DNA of 64,000 nucleotides, taken from NCBI GenBank assembly GCA_958298945.1, contig OY282609.1, positions 11,762,326 to 11,826,325 on the forward strand, written 5' to 3'. A program made the position numbers and the translations under genes. A model generated the notes under the pieces. It saw nothing but the letters and a program-made list of their open reading frames with translations. It had not been told where the DNA came from and did not search any database. Of the stretch, positions 1 through 11,747 are shown one piece after another; positions within the stretch are counted from its first letter, which is position 1; each line of letters begins with the position of its first letter. Source of the stretch: Atherix ibis (taxonomy: Eukaryota > Arthropoda > Insecta > Diptera > Athericidae).

Positions 1-610
1 ATTTTACGGACTATTTTAGTAATTTTTTTGTTTTGAATTATATGGAATCGATGATCCCTAATATTATTATTCACACTTGAATTAAAAACTGAATAATAAA
101 CGGAAATATAATGTACAATTTTCTGAACTAACAACATTAAATGCAGATACGCGTAGTTCCGTCAATAATTGTTAATGTAAAATGTTGCCATGGTCAATAG
201 ACGATGATATACGTTTAAAATTTATAATGATTTTTTTTAAGTAAAAAGAATAAGAAATAAATAAACATTACCTAGAAATTATGATTTTACTAACACTACC
301 ATCAATCATTGAAAATACTAATTATATTTGCACAATAAAGGTCGTAACAATATGACTCTGCAAATTATGGACCACTCGAATTTGAAAAAAATTAATTACT
401 GAGAATTATACTGTATTTAGTTATTTATGTATACAAACATTATCTTATTTGAAGCAAAAAGATATTTTTTGTTGTTACTATAGCCTAAAATAATTGCATA
501 AAAATTAACATCTCCACCTACTGTAAAGCTTACAGCTATAAAATTGTCATAAAAAACGCAATATATTTGTGATGAGAACATTGGAAATAAAGCTCCATTT
601 TTGATGATGA
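1..610. other. AT-rich intergenic DNA, no gene seen
   Basis: I see no coding sequence, RNA gene or recognisable transposon here. A 74-codon open frame on the minus strand (417-641) has low-complexity composition and matches no family I know. Confidence 0.5.
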
Positions 611-613
611 TTT

Positions 614-652
614 TATTTAAAATACTGAGAATCGGGAACAAGTACTTCAGTT
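614..652 (+). promoter_or_regulatory. Putative core promoter of first M13 peptidase gene
   Basis: A TATA-like TATTTAAAA (614-622) stands 33 bases (counted from TTTAAAA at 616) before the A of an arthropod initiator TCAGTT (647-652). Transcription from A649 would give a 69-nt leader to the ATG at 718. The second peptidase gene has the same arrangement with a 70-nt leader, which strengthens both calls. Inferred from sequence only. Confidence 0.45.
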
Positions 653-717
653 GTGAATTGAGTTTAGCAAATTTGTAGAGTCCGCATTTAGTTGTTTAGT
701 AGTTTATGAAATAAATT

Positions 718-2778
718 ATGGAGCTTAGCCGATTGAGTGCAATTTGTGTTTTATGCTGTTTATTGGTATTTTGTGAAAATAGTGCAGTATCTGTTGATAA
801 ATTAAACAATATTTTGAAGACATGGATAGATATAAAAAACCCAGATCAGTTTCGTAATACACTGTATGATTTGATGAAGCAAAATCGAAACACTAGTGTT
901 AATCCTTGTGACAATTTTTACGAATATGCCTGCGGAAAATTTCGAGATCATCAATCAGAATATGGAAGACACTTTACAATTATGCATATAATGACTAACT
1001 TCAGATATTTTCTGATTCAAAAACTTCTAGAAGAGGAAATTAAACCTGATGATAGCGGTAGTGTTGTTAAAGCAAAACAATTTTTCAAGGTATGCAATGA
1101 TAAAAGGAACTCAACTTTTGAGAATGTTAAAACTATGATTACAAATTTCGCTAAATGGCCAGCTTTTGATTCGAAATGGAATGAAGAAGATTTTGATTTA
1201 GCTACAGTTATTGGAAATATGAGTTCATATAAAATTGAAACGTTTCTAAAAATATTTGTAGACTATGATTTACAGAATAAATCAGAATCTATTATTGAAT
1301 ATAAAATTTATTTAGACGCGCCAACATTAGTTTTATCGGATAAAGCACCGAAAATATATGAAATAATTACGAAAAAAATGCAAAACGCATTTGGCTTAAA
1401 CAATCAAATGGCAAATACTATTAGGGATGACATTACTGAAATTGAAACAAAATTGGCCGAGTTAATTGATTCTGATAAAGAAGAACAATATAATTACTTT
1501 ACAATTGCCGAATTAAATAAAAAATATCCTGCAATTAATTGGCAGCGTTGTCTTTCCAGTTATCTAAATGGAAGCCAAAATATACCTGAAATTATTATTG
1601 TTAATAATATTGATTATTTCGATGGACTTCATAAGCTAATTTCTAATACAAGTGTTCGAGCTTTGGCTAACTATCAATTCGCATATCTGACGGCTTACTT
1701 TTTGCCATATACACACAAAATTCAAATAACAAATTTATGCGTTCAAAGTCTGATAGAAAACATGAGATCAGTTCTTCTATCAATGTTTATTAAAAAATAT
1801 TTTGATAAGGAAACCGAGAATGGAATTATTGAGATGATTAACCGCATTAAACAAAGTATTCGGAAATCATTTATGGAGCGTTTTTGGCATAGTAATCAAA
1901 CTAAGGCAAATGCGTTAAAAAAGTTGGATGCGATATATTTTAAAATTGGTTATCCCACATACTTGGCTGATGATAAAAAGTTTGACGAACAATATGCCGA
2001 TTTAAAAGTAAATATCGATGATATCCTACAAAGTACTTTTAATCTCTACCATCATTATACTACAAGGAAAAATATTAATATTGGTCGGCACGTATCTAAG
2101 GAAGAGTGGCTAGGTGACATATTGGCTGTTAATGCTCATTATGTTCAACTATTTGGAGGAGCAGTCGAAATACCAGCAATATCTGCTATACCAATCTGGT
2201 ATCATAAGTTTTATCCTCGATCTGTCGCCTATGGAGCTTTTGGAACCATACTGGGTCACGAATTCATACACGGATTTGATTCCGACTCTCTAGCATACAA
2301 TTACGTTGGTAAAAATGAAAAATGGTGGGATAATGTATTCGAAAAATCTATCAACAAAAGTATTAGTTGCTTTGTTGAACAGTTCAATGAATACAATTTT
2401 CCAGGCAGAAATGAGTCAGTCGATGGAGATGAAACGCTCGATGAAAATATTAGTGATTACGAAGGTTTCAAATTATCACTTCAAGCTTATAAAACTTGGT
2501 TAGCCGATAACCCAAATTCGGTTCCAGCTGAAATAGCTGCTGCAAGCCATCTTAATTTGACACATCCACAAATGTTCATTCTTAGTTTCGCACAAAATTG
2601 GTGTGATGGCTCTGATTCCGATTCGATATTTGAACGTCTCGAAGATGATAGCCATAGTCCTAATGCTATTCGAATAATAGCAACACTTTCAAATTCTGAA
2701 GAATTCTCTAAGGAATTTAGCTGCCCTATCGGATCTCTAATGAATCCAATACAGAAGTGTAAATATATAACCAATTAG
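718..2778 (+). CDS. Secreted M13 metallopeptidase (neprilysin-like), copy 1
   Basis: A 686-residue intronless M13 (neprilysin) zinc peptidase, which would cleave peptides outside the cell. The N-terminus is a hydrophobic signal peptide (about residues 1-25) rather than the internal membrane anchor of classical neprilysin. The zinc site is HEFIH (H514, E515, H518) with the third ligand E576 in LDENISD. The family usually has LGENIAD, so the Gly is Asp here. The substrate-binding NAxY region reads VNAHY, and the late HSPxxxR element (DSHSPNAIR) that binds substrate in neprilysin is present. The usual C-terminal CxxW is replaced by CKYITN. Cys-rich VNPCDNFYEYACG near residue 62 matches the M13 N-domain. 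It is paired in tandem with a second copy at 5187-7250. Intronless secreted M13 genes are common in flies (Nepl genes, often testis-expressed). The exact ortholog is not assignable. Confidence 0.93.
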   Translation: MELSRLSAICVLCCLLVFCENSAVSVDKLNNILKTWIDIKNPDQFRNTLYDLMKQNRNTSVNPCDNFYEYACGKFRDHQSEYGRHFTIMHIMTNFRYFLIQKLLEEEIKPDDSGSVVKAKQFFKVCNDKRNSTFENVKTMITNFAKWPAFDSKWNEEDFDLATVIGNMSSYKIETFLKIFVDYDLQNKSESIIEYKIYLDAPTLVLSDKAPKIYEIITKKMQNAFGLNNQMANTIRDDITEIETKLAELIDSDKEEQYNYFTIAELNKKYPAINWQRCLSSYLNGSQNIPEIIIVNNIDYFDGLHKLISNTSVRALANYQFAYLTAYFLPYTHKIQITNLCVQSLIENMRSVLLSMFIKKYFDKETENGIIEMINRIKQSIRKSFMERFWHSNQTKANALKKLDAIYFKIGYPTYLADDKKFDEQYADLKVNIDDILQSTFNLYHHYTTRKNINIGRHVSKEEWLGDILAVNAHYVQLFGGAVEIPAISAIPIWYHKFYPRSVAYGAFGTILGHEFIHGFDSDSLAYNYVGKNEKWWDNVFEKSINKSISCFVEQFNEYNFPGRNESVDGDETLDENISDYEGFKLSLQAYKTWLADNPNSVPAEIAAASHLNLTHPQMFILSFAQNWCDGSDSDSIFERLEDDSHSPNAIRIIATLSNSEEFSKEFSCPIGSLMNPIQKCKYITN

Positions 2779-3482
2779 AGTATATAATTTCGATTTTTTT
2801 TAAAATATAATTTTATTAGTAGAAGTATTATCAATTTACTAACTTTTGTTTTTTTTTTTGTTATTGTTCTAAATACAATTTTATTTATTAAAAAAATTAC
2901 TCCTTTTATTGTATTTTTATTTATAAAAAACAAATATATATTATATCAATTAGAATTTTTTTGTTTTATATAACTTTCATTTTATGTACATACATGCATA
3001 AATAAATGTAATATTAAAATCATTATAATATGTGCCATTTATTTTGAACGTAGCCTAGAGATCCAGTTTGCAAAAAAATTTTAATAATCATATTTCTTCG
3101 TTACACTTTACTCCATTTTAAAGAAAATTTATTTTAAATGTAGCTGAAATTCCATTACAAGAGTTGTAAAAGGTTATGGAGTATAACGGGTAGGTTGTTT
3201 TTAAACTGGAAGAAAACACACAAATCGTAAGCCATCATCGGAAACTTTTAGTGAAAATGACATTTTTTTAGTGAAGAAAATAGTTGATATTTAATAAAAA
3301 TATTATGTAAACAGGAAAAATGTATTTTAAAAAAAACTCAATTGCATAATTTTATAGGCCACCTTAATAACAGTAACCTATAAAATTACGTAAACAGATC
3401 TAAACACAATATTTTATAAGCCATTGTCATTAGAATAACGTACAAAATTATTTAAAAAGTATAACTTGTACAATTTTTTGCC
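2779..3482. other. AT-rich spacer between the two peptidase genes
   Basis: No gene is seen. AATAAA hexamers occur around 2999-3005 and could serve the upstream peptidase gene. The rest is AT-rich and without recognisable repeats. Confidence 0.4.
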
Positions 3483-3560
3483 GGTCCGGTAGCACAATCG
3501 TTAGCGTACTGTTGTCGTGGATTCTCGAATCCCATTGAGACATGGCCCTGCGATATCCAA
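3483..3560 (+). repeat. tRNA-like segment, possible SINE head or tRNA relic
   Basis: GGTAGCACAATCGTTAGCG resembles a tRNA 5' end with an A box. About 40 bases on, TTCTCGAATCCC resembles a B box with an insertion. The segment is more GC-rich than its surroundings. I cannot fold a full cloverleaf with a paired acceptor stem, so a functional tRNA is unlikely. A tRNA-derived SINE head or decayed tRNA copy fits better. Confidence 0.35.
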
Positions 3561-3619
3561 AAATCCAGTTTTTCTTTTCATTTTCTTCTTTAATTTCCTT
3601 ATCCGGATATGCTTTGTCG

Positions 3620-3990
3620 CCAAATGGCCTAAAGTATCGTGGCGCTTAGAATATACACTGCAGTACTAATGTGTTGAAACCAAAGCTCATTTCACTAGCC
3701 CATAAGCCGTACCAAACAGGGACGTTTTTAGGATGCATTGGTTTTTCCTTAATCACATGAACGTTTTCCGTGCCCCAGATTCGACAATTTTGTATGTTAA
3801 CATAGCCGTCGAGGTGAAAATGTACTTTGTCACTGAAGATGATTTTCGATGGTAAAAATGTTCAGGCCTTTCCCTCATTCAATTGACGTACTAATATGTT
3901 CTGCGCTGCATATGGTCCAATAGCTAGTACAATTTTCAGTCATGACTCCATGACTAAAATTATATTATTGTAGTTTATACTTGACAACTG
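3620..3990 (-). mobile_element. Tc1/mariner-type (DUF4817) transposase fragment
   Basis: Read on the minus strand, this translates to pieces such as FSDKVHFHLDGYVN, CRIWGTEN and IKEKPMHPKNVPVWYG. These are the catalytic-domain block (FSDEAHFxLxGYVNxQNxRxWG) of insect DUF4817/DDE transposases. Both flanks are missing and no terminal repeats are seen, so it is a dead relic. Confidence 0.65.
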
Positions 3991-4079
3991 CAAAAAATCA
4001 TGGCATATCTTTTGACAGATATTCTGAAAGTTGGAAAAAAAACCAACAGATGGCTCACCTTATAACTTCATTGTAAATG

Positions 4080-5080
4080 AAATGAAACGAGACTATTTCT
4101 TTTCAACTAAGCCTCTAGAAGGCGTGATTTTTGGGTTAAAAAATACTAACGAATCAAGGGGAAATTTATTAATAATATGTTGAATGTAATTTTTGAGAAC
4201 TGAACTATATAAAATTTTCTATAAACACCAATGAATGAGGATTTATAAACGCGTCGAGGGTGGTACCAACAAACTTTAATAATATTGAATTGACACCAAC
4301 CCCAATAGCAACACTAAAATGCAATGAGTTAATGGATTAATTACTTACTTATTTTATTTAAATAATATAGAAAATAATTTATTTTACGTAAATTGGAGAA
4401 GAATGAATTATTAATTACAAAATATTATAAATTTATAGTGAATAAAAGAACGATATTTTTTTAATTTTATAACAAAAAATTATATATTTTCCTTATTATT
4501 CCAAGGAAAATTTGTTTTTCCAATAATTTTATAACCATCAAAAACGTATTATTTAAAAAAAAAATGTATTATGCTAATCAAGCGAATTTGAAATAAATGG
4601 ACTTTGGCCACTTTCAAAATAAACGGCTGATAGCTAATGAAAATTAAATTAAAAATTATTAAATATTGTGCAAAATATTTTTATTCTTAAGTTTGTATAA
4701 GTTTTGGTTTATCAAATAAATTATAATTTTGATGTCAATGCCATCGATTGATTGCTCAGTATAATTATTAGACATAAGCTTGGCCATATTTTTTTATACG
4801 ATTATTTATTAAACGATTAGACTATTTTCAATTTATTTGGACAAGCAAAATTTCTTACGCATGTCAAAGTGTATCAAAAGTTCAAAAAAAAAATTTATTC
4901 ATAATTTTGGTAAAGTATTTTTTTTTAAGGATGTTACTAAGTAAAGCGATTATTTTGGCTCTGTTTCGGTTGTTGTTAAATTGATTATGGAAAAGACTAA
5001 ATGTCAAAAAAATTGACTTTTAAATTTAATAGAAATTCTGCTGATTATTTATATAAAATATTGATAACAAGCACTTCTAT
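4080..5080. other. AT-rich intergenic DNA
   Basis: No coding potential is recognised. The in-frame ATG at 5001 lies in this tract but is probably upstream of the real transcription start of the second peptidase gene. Confidence 0.4.
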
Positions 5081-5084
5081 TGGA

Positions 5085-5120
5085 TTTAAAAGGAGCGGAC
5101 TAATTAGAATGCGTTCAGTA
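5085..5120 (+). promoter_or_regulatory. Putative core promoter of second M13 peptidase gene
   Basis: TTTAAAAG (5085-5092) lies 32 bases upstream of the A of initiator TCAGTA (5115-5120). Transcription from A5117 gives a 70-nt leader to the ATG at 5187. This excludes the earlier in-frame ATG at 5001 and the one at 5109. Confidence 0.45.
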
Positions 5121-5186
5121 CGAACACGTTATTTGCGAATTTCGAATCGTATCTGTACGGGCACATTAGATCGAAAACTGTTCACA

Positions 5187-7250
5187 ATGGCGGGAGTTAA
5201 ATTTTCTATTATAGTTTTGATACTATGCGCTGGTGTTTTTGCGCAGCAACCATTTCAAACTAAAGATGATATTCTAAGTTTTGTACATAAATTAATAAAT
5301 ACTGATGACAAGGATACTTTTCGAATGTATTTAATGTTAATGATGCATTTTCAAAGAGATACCACTGTTAATCCATGTGATGATTTTTACAAATATGCGT
5401 GTAATAGTTTCGAAAATATACCACATGAAGATGGAAAAGATAACATAGCATTTATGGAAGAAATTAAGGATTATTTATTAGAAGTTTTAATGACCGAAGA
5501 AAGAAGTAATGAAATTGAAGCTGTTGTTAAAGCAAAACAATTTTACAATTCTTGCATAAACGAGAAGACACCATATAATGGTGCGAAAGAGCTATTCACC
5601 GAAATTTTAAACTTATTTGGAACGTTTCCAGTAATTGATCCTCATTGGACTGCGGACAAATTTGATTGGGTTAACGTTACAGCACATACTGCCGCACATG
5701 ACATTCATGCATTCTTTGAAATTAATGTCGAACCAACCAAAGAAGACGATGAAAGTGTTTCTTTTCAAATGACTCTGAAGAGTAGTAGTTACAGTTTACT
5801 AAGTGAAAGATCATTCCGTAGTTATTATGGTTTTGGAATGATATTTACATCAGCCATGGATTTTGATTCTGATTTACAAACGCAGTTTGTAAAAGATATT
5901 GAGGAGGTCGATACAAAACTGATGGAATTTCAAAACCTGAAAACAGCAGATAGTGCATTTTACACAATTAGAGAACTACATCAAATGGTGCCAGAGATTG
6001 ATTGGCATCGTTACCTGTCAATTATATTTGATAAGAAGCTAAGTATAACGGAGAAAGTTGAGATAAATGAAGGTCTTCCAATCTTAACTAGTATTGCAAA
6101 GTTTGTCGCCGATACTGAGCCAAGAAAATTGGCAAATTATCTTTTTGTACGACTTTTTATTAACTATGGCAAAATAGTTTTCTTGTCCACAAAAACGAAA
6201 CATTGTATGAAAGTTCTATCAGAAAAAATGAAGCCAGCACTTACAAGAATATTTGTAGAAGAATATTTTAATCCGGAAATTAAATCTGGTATTGTTGAAA
6301 TGATAGAATATTTGAAAAAAGCTGGACGTGAAATTTTTGAAAAAACCGATATGTTAGATGGTGAAACCAAACAAAATGCAATCATGAAATTTAATTCCAT
6401 TTCAACAAACATTGGCTACCCTGAATATATTATGGATGATAATAAATTAAATGCTATATATAACGAAGTAACCATTAATTCTACGAACTTCTTCGAAAAC
6501 CTCATCAACCTTGAAAGCAATAATATAAGGATCAGAAATAACAAGAGAGAAATGCCTTTTAATAGGTATACAGATTGGTTCATGGATGCTCTAGAAGTAA
6601 ATGCAAGATATCTTCCACTTCTTCAAGGTGTAGTGACTATTCCAGCGGCGGCATCAATTCCAGCATGGTATCATCCCTTCTACCCACGCTCAATTGCGTT
6701 TGGAATGTTGGGTACAATTATTGGGCATGAATTTATGCACGCATTTGATTGGTCTGGAATTCAGTATAATCCCCAAGGTGAACAAGATCAATGGTGGGAA
6801 GAATCGGTTGATATTCGTATGGCGGAAAAACGTGCGTGTTTCATTAGTCAATTTAATAATTTCACATTCGAAGACACAAATACAACCATCAACGGAGAAA
6901 ATACGCTAGACGAAAACTTATCTGATCATGAAGGATTCGGTCTAACCTATCGAGCCTACCAAATGTGGTTGGAAGATCATCTTGAAAATGCAGAAGACGA
7001 ATCAGAAACATCAAAAGCATTGAATTTTACCAATTCACAGATTTTGTTCCTAGGTTTTGCTCAAGCATGGTGTGATGATACACCAACTGCTGTTGCTTAT
7101 GAGCGTTACAAAACCGATGAGCACAGTCCAAGTAAAGCTCGTGTTAATGGTGTAGTTCAAAATTCTGAAGAATTTGCTAAAGAATTTAATTGCCCAGTAG
7201 GATCACCAATGAATCCTATTAGAAAGTGTACTTATCTGAGCAAAAAATAA
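5187..7250 (+). CDS. Secreted M13 metallopeptidase (neprilysin-like), copy 2
   Basis: A 687-residue intronless M13 zinc peptidase, paralogous to the gene at 718. The open frame reaches back to 5001. I start at 5187 because MAGVKFSIIVLILCAGVFAQ is a clean signal peptide, the length then matches copy 1, and the putative promoter lies between the two ATGs. The zinc site HEFMH has H514 and E515, and the third ligand E576 lies in LDENLSD. These are the same residue numbers as in copy 1, so the copies align without net gaps up to there. EHSPSKARV supplies the family's substrate-binding His and Arg. As in copy 1, the C-terminus (KCTYLSKK) lacks the CxxW of neprilysin. The stop codon overlaps an AATAAA (7246-7251), a possible poly(A) signal. 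Confidence 0.93.
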   Translation: MAGVKFSIIVLILCAGVFAQQPFQTKDDILSFVHKLINTDDKDTFRMYLMLMMHFQRDTTVNPCDDFYKYACNSFENIPHEDGKDNIAFMEEIKDYLLEVLMTEERSNEIEAVVKAKQFYNSCINEKTPYNGAKELFTEILNLFGTFPVIDPHWTADKFDWVNVTAHTAAHDIHAFFEINVEPTKEDDESVSFQMTLKSSSYSLLSERSFRSYYGFGMIFTSAMDFDSDLQTQFVKDIEEVDTKLMEFQNLKTADSAFYTIRELHQMVPEIDWHRYLSIIFDKKLSITEKVEINEGLPILTSIAKFVADTEPRKLANYLFVRLFINYGKIVFLSTKTKHCMKVLSEKMKPALTRIFVEEYFNPEIKSGIVEMIEYLKKAGREIFEKTDMLDGETKQNAIMKFNSISTNIGYPEYIMDDNKLNAIYNEVTINSTNFFENLINLESNNIRIRNNKREMPFNRYTDWFMDALEVNARYLPLLQGVVTIPAAASIPAWYHPFYPRSIAFGMLGTIIGHEFMHAFDWSGIQYNPQGEQDQWWEESVDIRMAEKRACFISQFNNFTFEDTNTTINGENTLDENLSDHEGFGLTYRAYQMWLEDHLENAEDESETSKALNFTNSQILFLGFAQAWCDDTPTAVAYERYKTDEHSPSKARVNGVVQNSEEFAKEFNCPVGSPMNPIRKCTYLSKK

Positions 7251-8399
7251 ATTCATTTTACTATCGAAATAATATTAATAAGAAATATGTAATTAAATTT
7301 TTTAATACGTTCAATTTTGTGTGTTTTATTTACTTGTAAGATTATATTTAGAAAATGTAAGTTCAGTCTAAAATGGGTATAAGTTATTGTATATAATGCA
7401 TTTATCCGAATCATACTCAGCAATATTATAATTAGCGACATAGTTTGTTCGTCTGTAAGGTACCGAGTACAAGGACCACGGACGACGAGACAGCGCCACG
7501 ATCATAAGGCCATTTGCCTACCAACTGGTGATATTATATAGTATTTCAATTAATAATAAATCAAGAATAGTGTTATAATTTTTTTTATTGAGAAGAAAAA
7601 ATGGATTGTTTTCTTTCAGTTTATTATTCACTATTTTACTAAAATACTTACAATAAAACTATTTTGTTTGTCAAGCATAAAATTCATGCAAAGTATAAAT
7701 TAAAAAAAAAACAATTCATTTTCAACAGGAAAAGATTAAATATGTATATTACGAATAACTTTTTTACCTTCATTTTATATAAAAGTTATTCACAATGTGA
7801 ATTTTATAAAACATTGGCGGATAAAAATATGTTTTCATGGAATTAAAAAGCAATAACAAAAATTTCATATATATTTTATTAAAATTTTGAAAAACCATAA
7901 TATAAATATTTTTTTATTATTTATGTGTGCATGTTTAGAATATTACAAATAAAAAATCACAAATAAACGAACTTAAAAGTTCAAAAGTACCTTGGTACAC
8001 GAAGCTAAATATCCAATGTTCGGTTTTTATAAAATTCTGACAAAAACTTTATCGGTAAAAGTATACGACGATAAATTATAATATCAACAACGAAAACTTT
8101 TCAATTCATGTAAAGAATACTTTTAAGATTCACAAGTTCTCCAGGGAAAAAAAAACTTTTATAAATACAAATATCTCCATGACATCGTTGTTGATTACCA
8201 CACCGTGAGTTCTTAAAGAACATATTCATACGAGTATGTACGATACTTTCCATATCTATGAGATTTATTCGATTATATTGTTTTTTCACAACACCAAAAA
8301 TTATTAAATTTTTCATTAGATTTAATTTATTTTATAAAAATCTGTACAATTTTGAACAATCTGAATATTTTCTAATCCGAATTTCAAATCAACGATCAT
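7251..8399. other. Intergenic DNA
   Basis: Mostly AT-rich. A GC-richer island at about 7446-7540 stands out from its surroundings but matches nothing I recognise. A minus-strand open frame at 8101-8316 was considered as a sulfotransferase exon and rejected. Confidence 0.35.
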
Positions 8400-9035
8400 A
8401 AAGGATTATCCATTTTGTGTTTCGGAGAGTACAGCCTTGTTATTTGACAGCTGTCAAACATATTTGTACCTCAATATGGTATTTGTTTTGTTTGCCATTC
8501 CTTATTATAGTTCATTGGGTGCTGCAACAAAAGCTATGGATTCTGATTAAGAACAAATTTTCTTCAGCAACGAGGCTTATTCTTCGTTCAGTGAAAAGAC
8601 ACTGCATCAGCAAAAATGTGATTGTCCTGCATGCATTTTGAATTGAAGGATTGTAGTTTTTTGAAAATGACAAAGAGAACGGTACCAACTTTTTTAGTCT
8701 AAACTTTTTTTACTCTGGACCACATAACAAGATAAATTTAAGATTTTGTGCAATTTCACACCGTTTGACTTTTTCTTATGGGACTATATGAACATTCATT
8801 AAATAATGGCCGAATTACAGCCCAAAATGTGCGAAAAAATATTAAAAAATTATCTTAAAAATATCGATTTCTGTCAATAGTCGTCTCATATCGGCCATTT
8901 GGATAAAATGGTATATTTTTTCCCTAATGGCAGTGTCGAAGTAATATAATGAAATAAAAATCCAAATTTTAAATTTAAATTTTAAGCATGCTTTATTAAA
9001 CTTTAATTTCCGCAGAATAAATTAGATAATCCTTT
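8400..9035 (+). mobile_element. Internally deleted DUF4817-type transposon with terminal repeats
   Basis: The left end AAAGGATTATCCATTTTGTG faces the right end AGATAATCCTTT, giving imperfect terminal inverted repeats. Inside, plus-strand translations give broken transposase pieces: an FSNEAYSSFS block near 8555 and an MCEKILKNYLKN-like C-terminal block near 8830. The latter corresponds to the family's PEMCEKVVENFVK-type end. Several hundred bases of coding sequence are missing, so the copy is non-autonomous. Confidence 0.65.
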
Positions 9036-10115
9036 AATAGACAGAATATTATTTTAAATTTGACTTAAACTATATAATTGTATAAATATGTAGTTTATTG
9101 TTGATTTTGTTGACAATTTCGCCATACCAATACAGTTGATGTCCAAAATAAAGTAAAGTCATATCTAATCAGCAATATTCCATTTTTTATAATAATAAAA
9201 AAAGAATAAATAAGCAATTATCGTTTTCGATGAAAAATCGAAACAAATTCAATTTCGATTGTAGAACTTTAAGTGGATTTTCGTAACAATACCAAAGATG
9301 ACTATAATAGCAATGATACCATTGCCGATGATAAATTAATATTTTGTTACTTTATTGAATCGATTTTGTTTCGATTCAATTCTTTCGAAATTCTAACAAA
9401 TTTTTATACTATATGATATTTTTGGTAAAAAAAATTTTACTCTTCAATAAATTACATTTATTTATATTAGAAAATAAAAAATTACTTCTGACCAGAACAA
9501 ATTGTACAGCCTTAACAATATCGAATAATTTTATTTATGGGTTTGGTTTTAATTAAAAAAAATTTGACCATATAAAAATTTTTTAATTAAGAGAATTTAA
9601 AAAAAATATATTTTTGATGCTTACATAAAAATGTGTTCTAGTCAATATTATTCTCTAGTTAATTGTCTTCCATCCAAATTACATGCTTAAAAGTAATTAT
9701 AATCATACTAAATTGCACGCAATCTTTATCGATTCTTTTTTTTAAAGTAAATATGCTATATTTTTATTTGCATAAAAAAACCAAAGTTCAAAGTTTTTTT
9801 TTGGTTTGACATTGTACAAATAAATGTACTTAAACAATGCTTAGGTACTAATAAACAAAATAGATATTATATTCAAATTGGATAATATTATAAATTTTTA
9901 TATTTATTCAAACTTACCACAATAGTGAAATTCATTGCAAATATTCAGAGTTGAGACTATATATAATCATAAATTATTCCAGATATTATTTGTAAATTAA
10001 CAAAATATTAAAAAATTAAAGTTTCCTTTTAGAATTAAGAAATTATTTAAAAACAAAGTTTGTTTATACATTTTTTATTTATTGAACTCTTTTTAAAAAA
10101 ATATTATATCTAATA
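9036..10115. other. AT-rich spacer with a short inverted repeat
   Basis: No gene is seen. Segments around 9233-9252 and 9358-9382 (AATCGAAACAAA and its complement) form a loose inverted repeat of about 150 bases with a small internal hairpin near 9310-9326. It could be a foldback element or chance. Confidence 0.3.
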
Positions 10116-10795
10116 AAAGGTTAATCCATTTGGTGGCTTGAAAATTACGGCCCTGTTATTTGACAGCTGCCAAACAATAATGCCATCCAAGGTACTATTT
10201 TACATTATAAATCGATTTACCGGAGAAAATACGCCGATTGCTTGCTGGATGTTAATTTTCCGTATCAACTTTATATAGCGATTAGGCTCAGTGGATACGT
10301 CAATAACCAAAGCTTTTTGCTTATTGGGAAGGTCAATGAGCAAAATTGCCATATATGGGGTTCTAAAAACCCATACGCGATTATGGAGAAGCCATTGTAT
10401 CCGTGAAAAGTGATTGTATGGTGTGTACTTTTACCTGAAAGTGTTATTGACCCGTAATTATTCGAAAATTAAGAAGAAGAGACCGTTGCGTTATTAGTAC
10501 TATGATCATATGATAGATGACTTCTTTTGGTTCGAACTCAAAGATTTTAATTTGAACCTTATGTAATTTTTAGCTTTATTACAGCTCGAAGTGAACAAAA
10601 AAGTCATCAAAAAATTACACAAAAGGTTCTAGATTCAAGTTTACAATATACAAAAAAAATTCTTATGGAAGCCATTCGAATGATGTTACATTCCATGGTC
10701 AATGGACAAGGTGCAAGTAATATAATGAAATAAAATTAATTTTAAGCGTGTTTTATTTAACTTTATTTAATGAAGCACAAATTGGATAACACTTT
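10116..10795 (+). mobile_element. Decayed DUF4817-type transposon copy
   Basis: The left end AAAGGTTAATCCATTTGGTG and right end TTGGATAACACTTT are diverged versions of the terminal repeats of the element at 8400-9035. The next bases (GGCCCTGTTATTTGACAGCTG) match that copy closely (AGCCTTGTTATTTGACAGCTG). The inside retains only scattered transposase-like pieces, so the copy is inactive. Confidence 0.55.
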
Positions 10796-11747
10796 CTATA
10801 CAAAAATGATAAATTTTCAAAGTGAATTTCAGTTAAAAATATTATATATCAATAGTTAAAGTATAAAATAAAATATAAAAATAATTGACATCTTAAAAAA
10901 TACTGCAAATCACTAGTCAGCATATTATTCATATTTAAAATTAGTGAACAAGAAAGTTTCAGAAACGATATCTATAGATGAATAGATACTAAATATAACG
11001 AAATATTAGAAGAGAAACACTGATGAATTGTGTGGTACGAGTAGTCATAAAAAAATCATATGAAAAGGAAACAAAAATATGAAAATCTATGTGTTTCTTT
11101 GCATAAATCTATTTGCATAATTTCTTATTCGTACTTTGAATAAATATTTCAATAAGCCGACTCGAATAAGACTGACTCTGGCATCGAACTGGAATCGATA
11201 CGAATAAGACTGACTGGACTAGTCTTGACTTGACTCGATCGAATCAAATTTACTATGCATGATATTTTTATATTCATGTTAGAGTTTTCATTTTTTCATA
11301 TACTCGTACACATGCAATGTATCTAACATCTTATATACTTTCAAATATATGTTGCTTTATAATTTCATCGAATGTTGAATTTATTACAAAATAATTGTAT
11401 ACTCATGGTTTTATTTATTATATAACATCGAGTATATATGAGAAAGGTATTTGCTTCAACTACGAAATGTTGTCCGCAATTGTGAAAAAATCTCTATTTA
11501 ATGAAAATTTTTAATTTATTAAATAAATGTATTATTTACAAAAATATAAGGAAAATCTCTAAGACTTTTTGAAAATTATGACAAAATTTATGACAAAATT
11601 AAATTATTATACAAATGTCTATCATTATAATTGACTATTTCTAGGCAGTTTTCTCTGTTAAATTGTTTACAAAAAAAAAAAAAATATTGTAATTATCCAA
11701 AATTCTGTAAAGATTTATTTAATTTATGTTTCAAAAATTTAACGCTA
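10796..11747. other. AT-rich spacer
   Basis: No gene is seen. Near 11155-11235 the words CGAATAAGACTGACT recur (about 11162 and 11200), a small local duplication of unknown meaning. Confidence 0.35.

Noticed and set aside
5001..5186. N-terminal extension of the second M13 peptidase from ATG 5001
   Set aside because: The extension is basic and hydrophilic, would bury the signal peptide, and includes the likely TATA and initiator elements.
8101..8316. Minus-strand frame with three Cys (RCGNQQRCHGDIC) as a possible second sulfotransferase exon
   Set aside because: No RDPRG motif or fitting phase, and the spacing does not follow the family's WC..DC..LC pattern convincingly.
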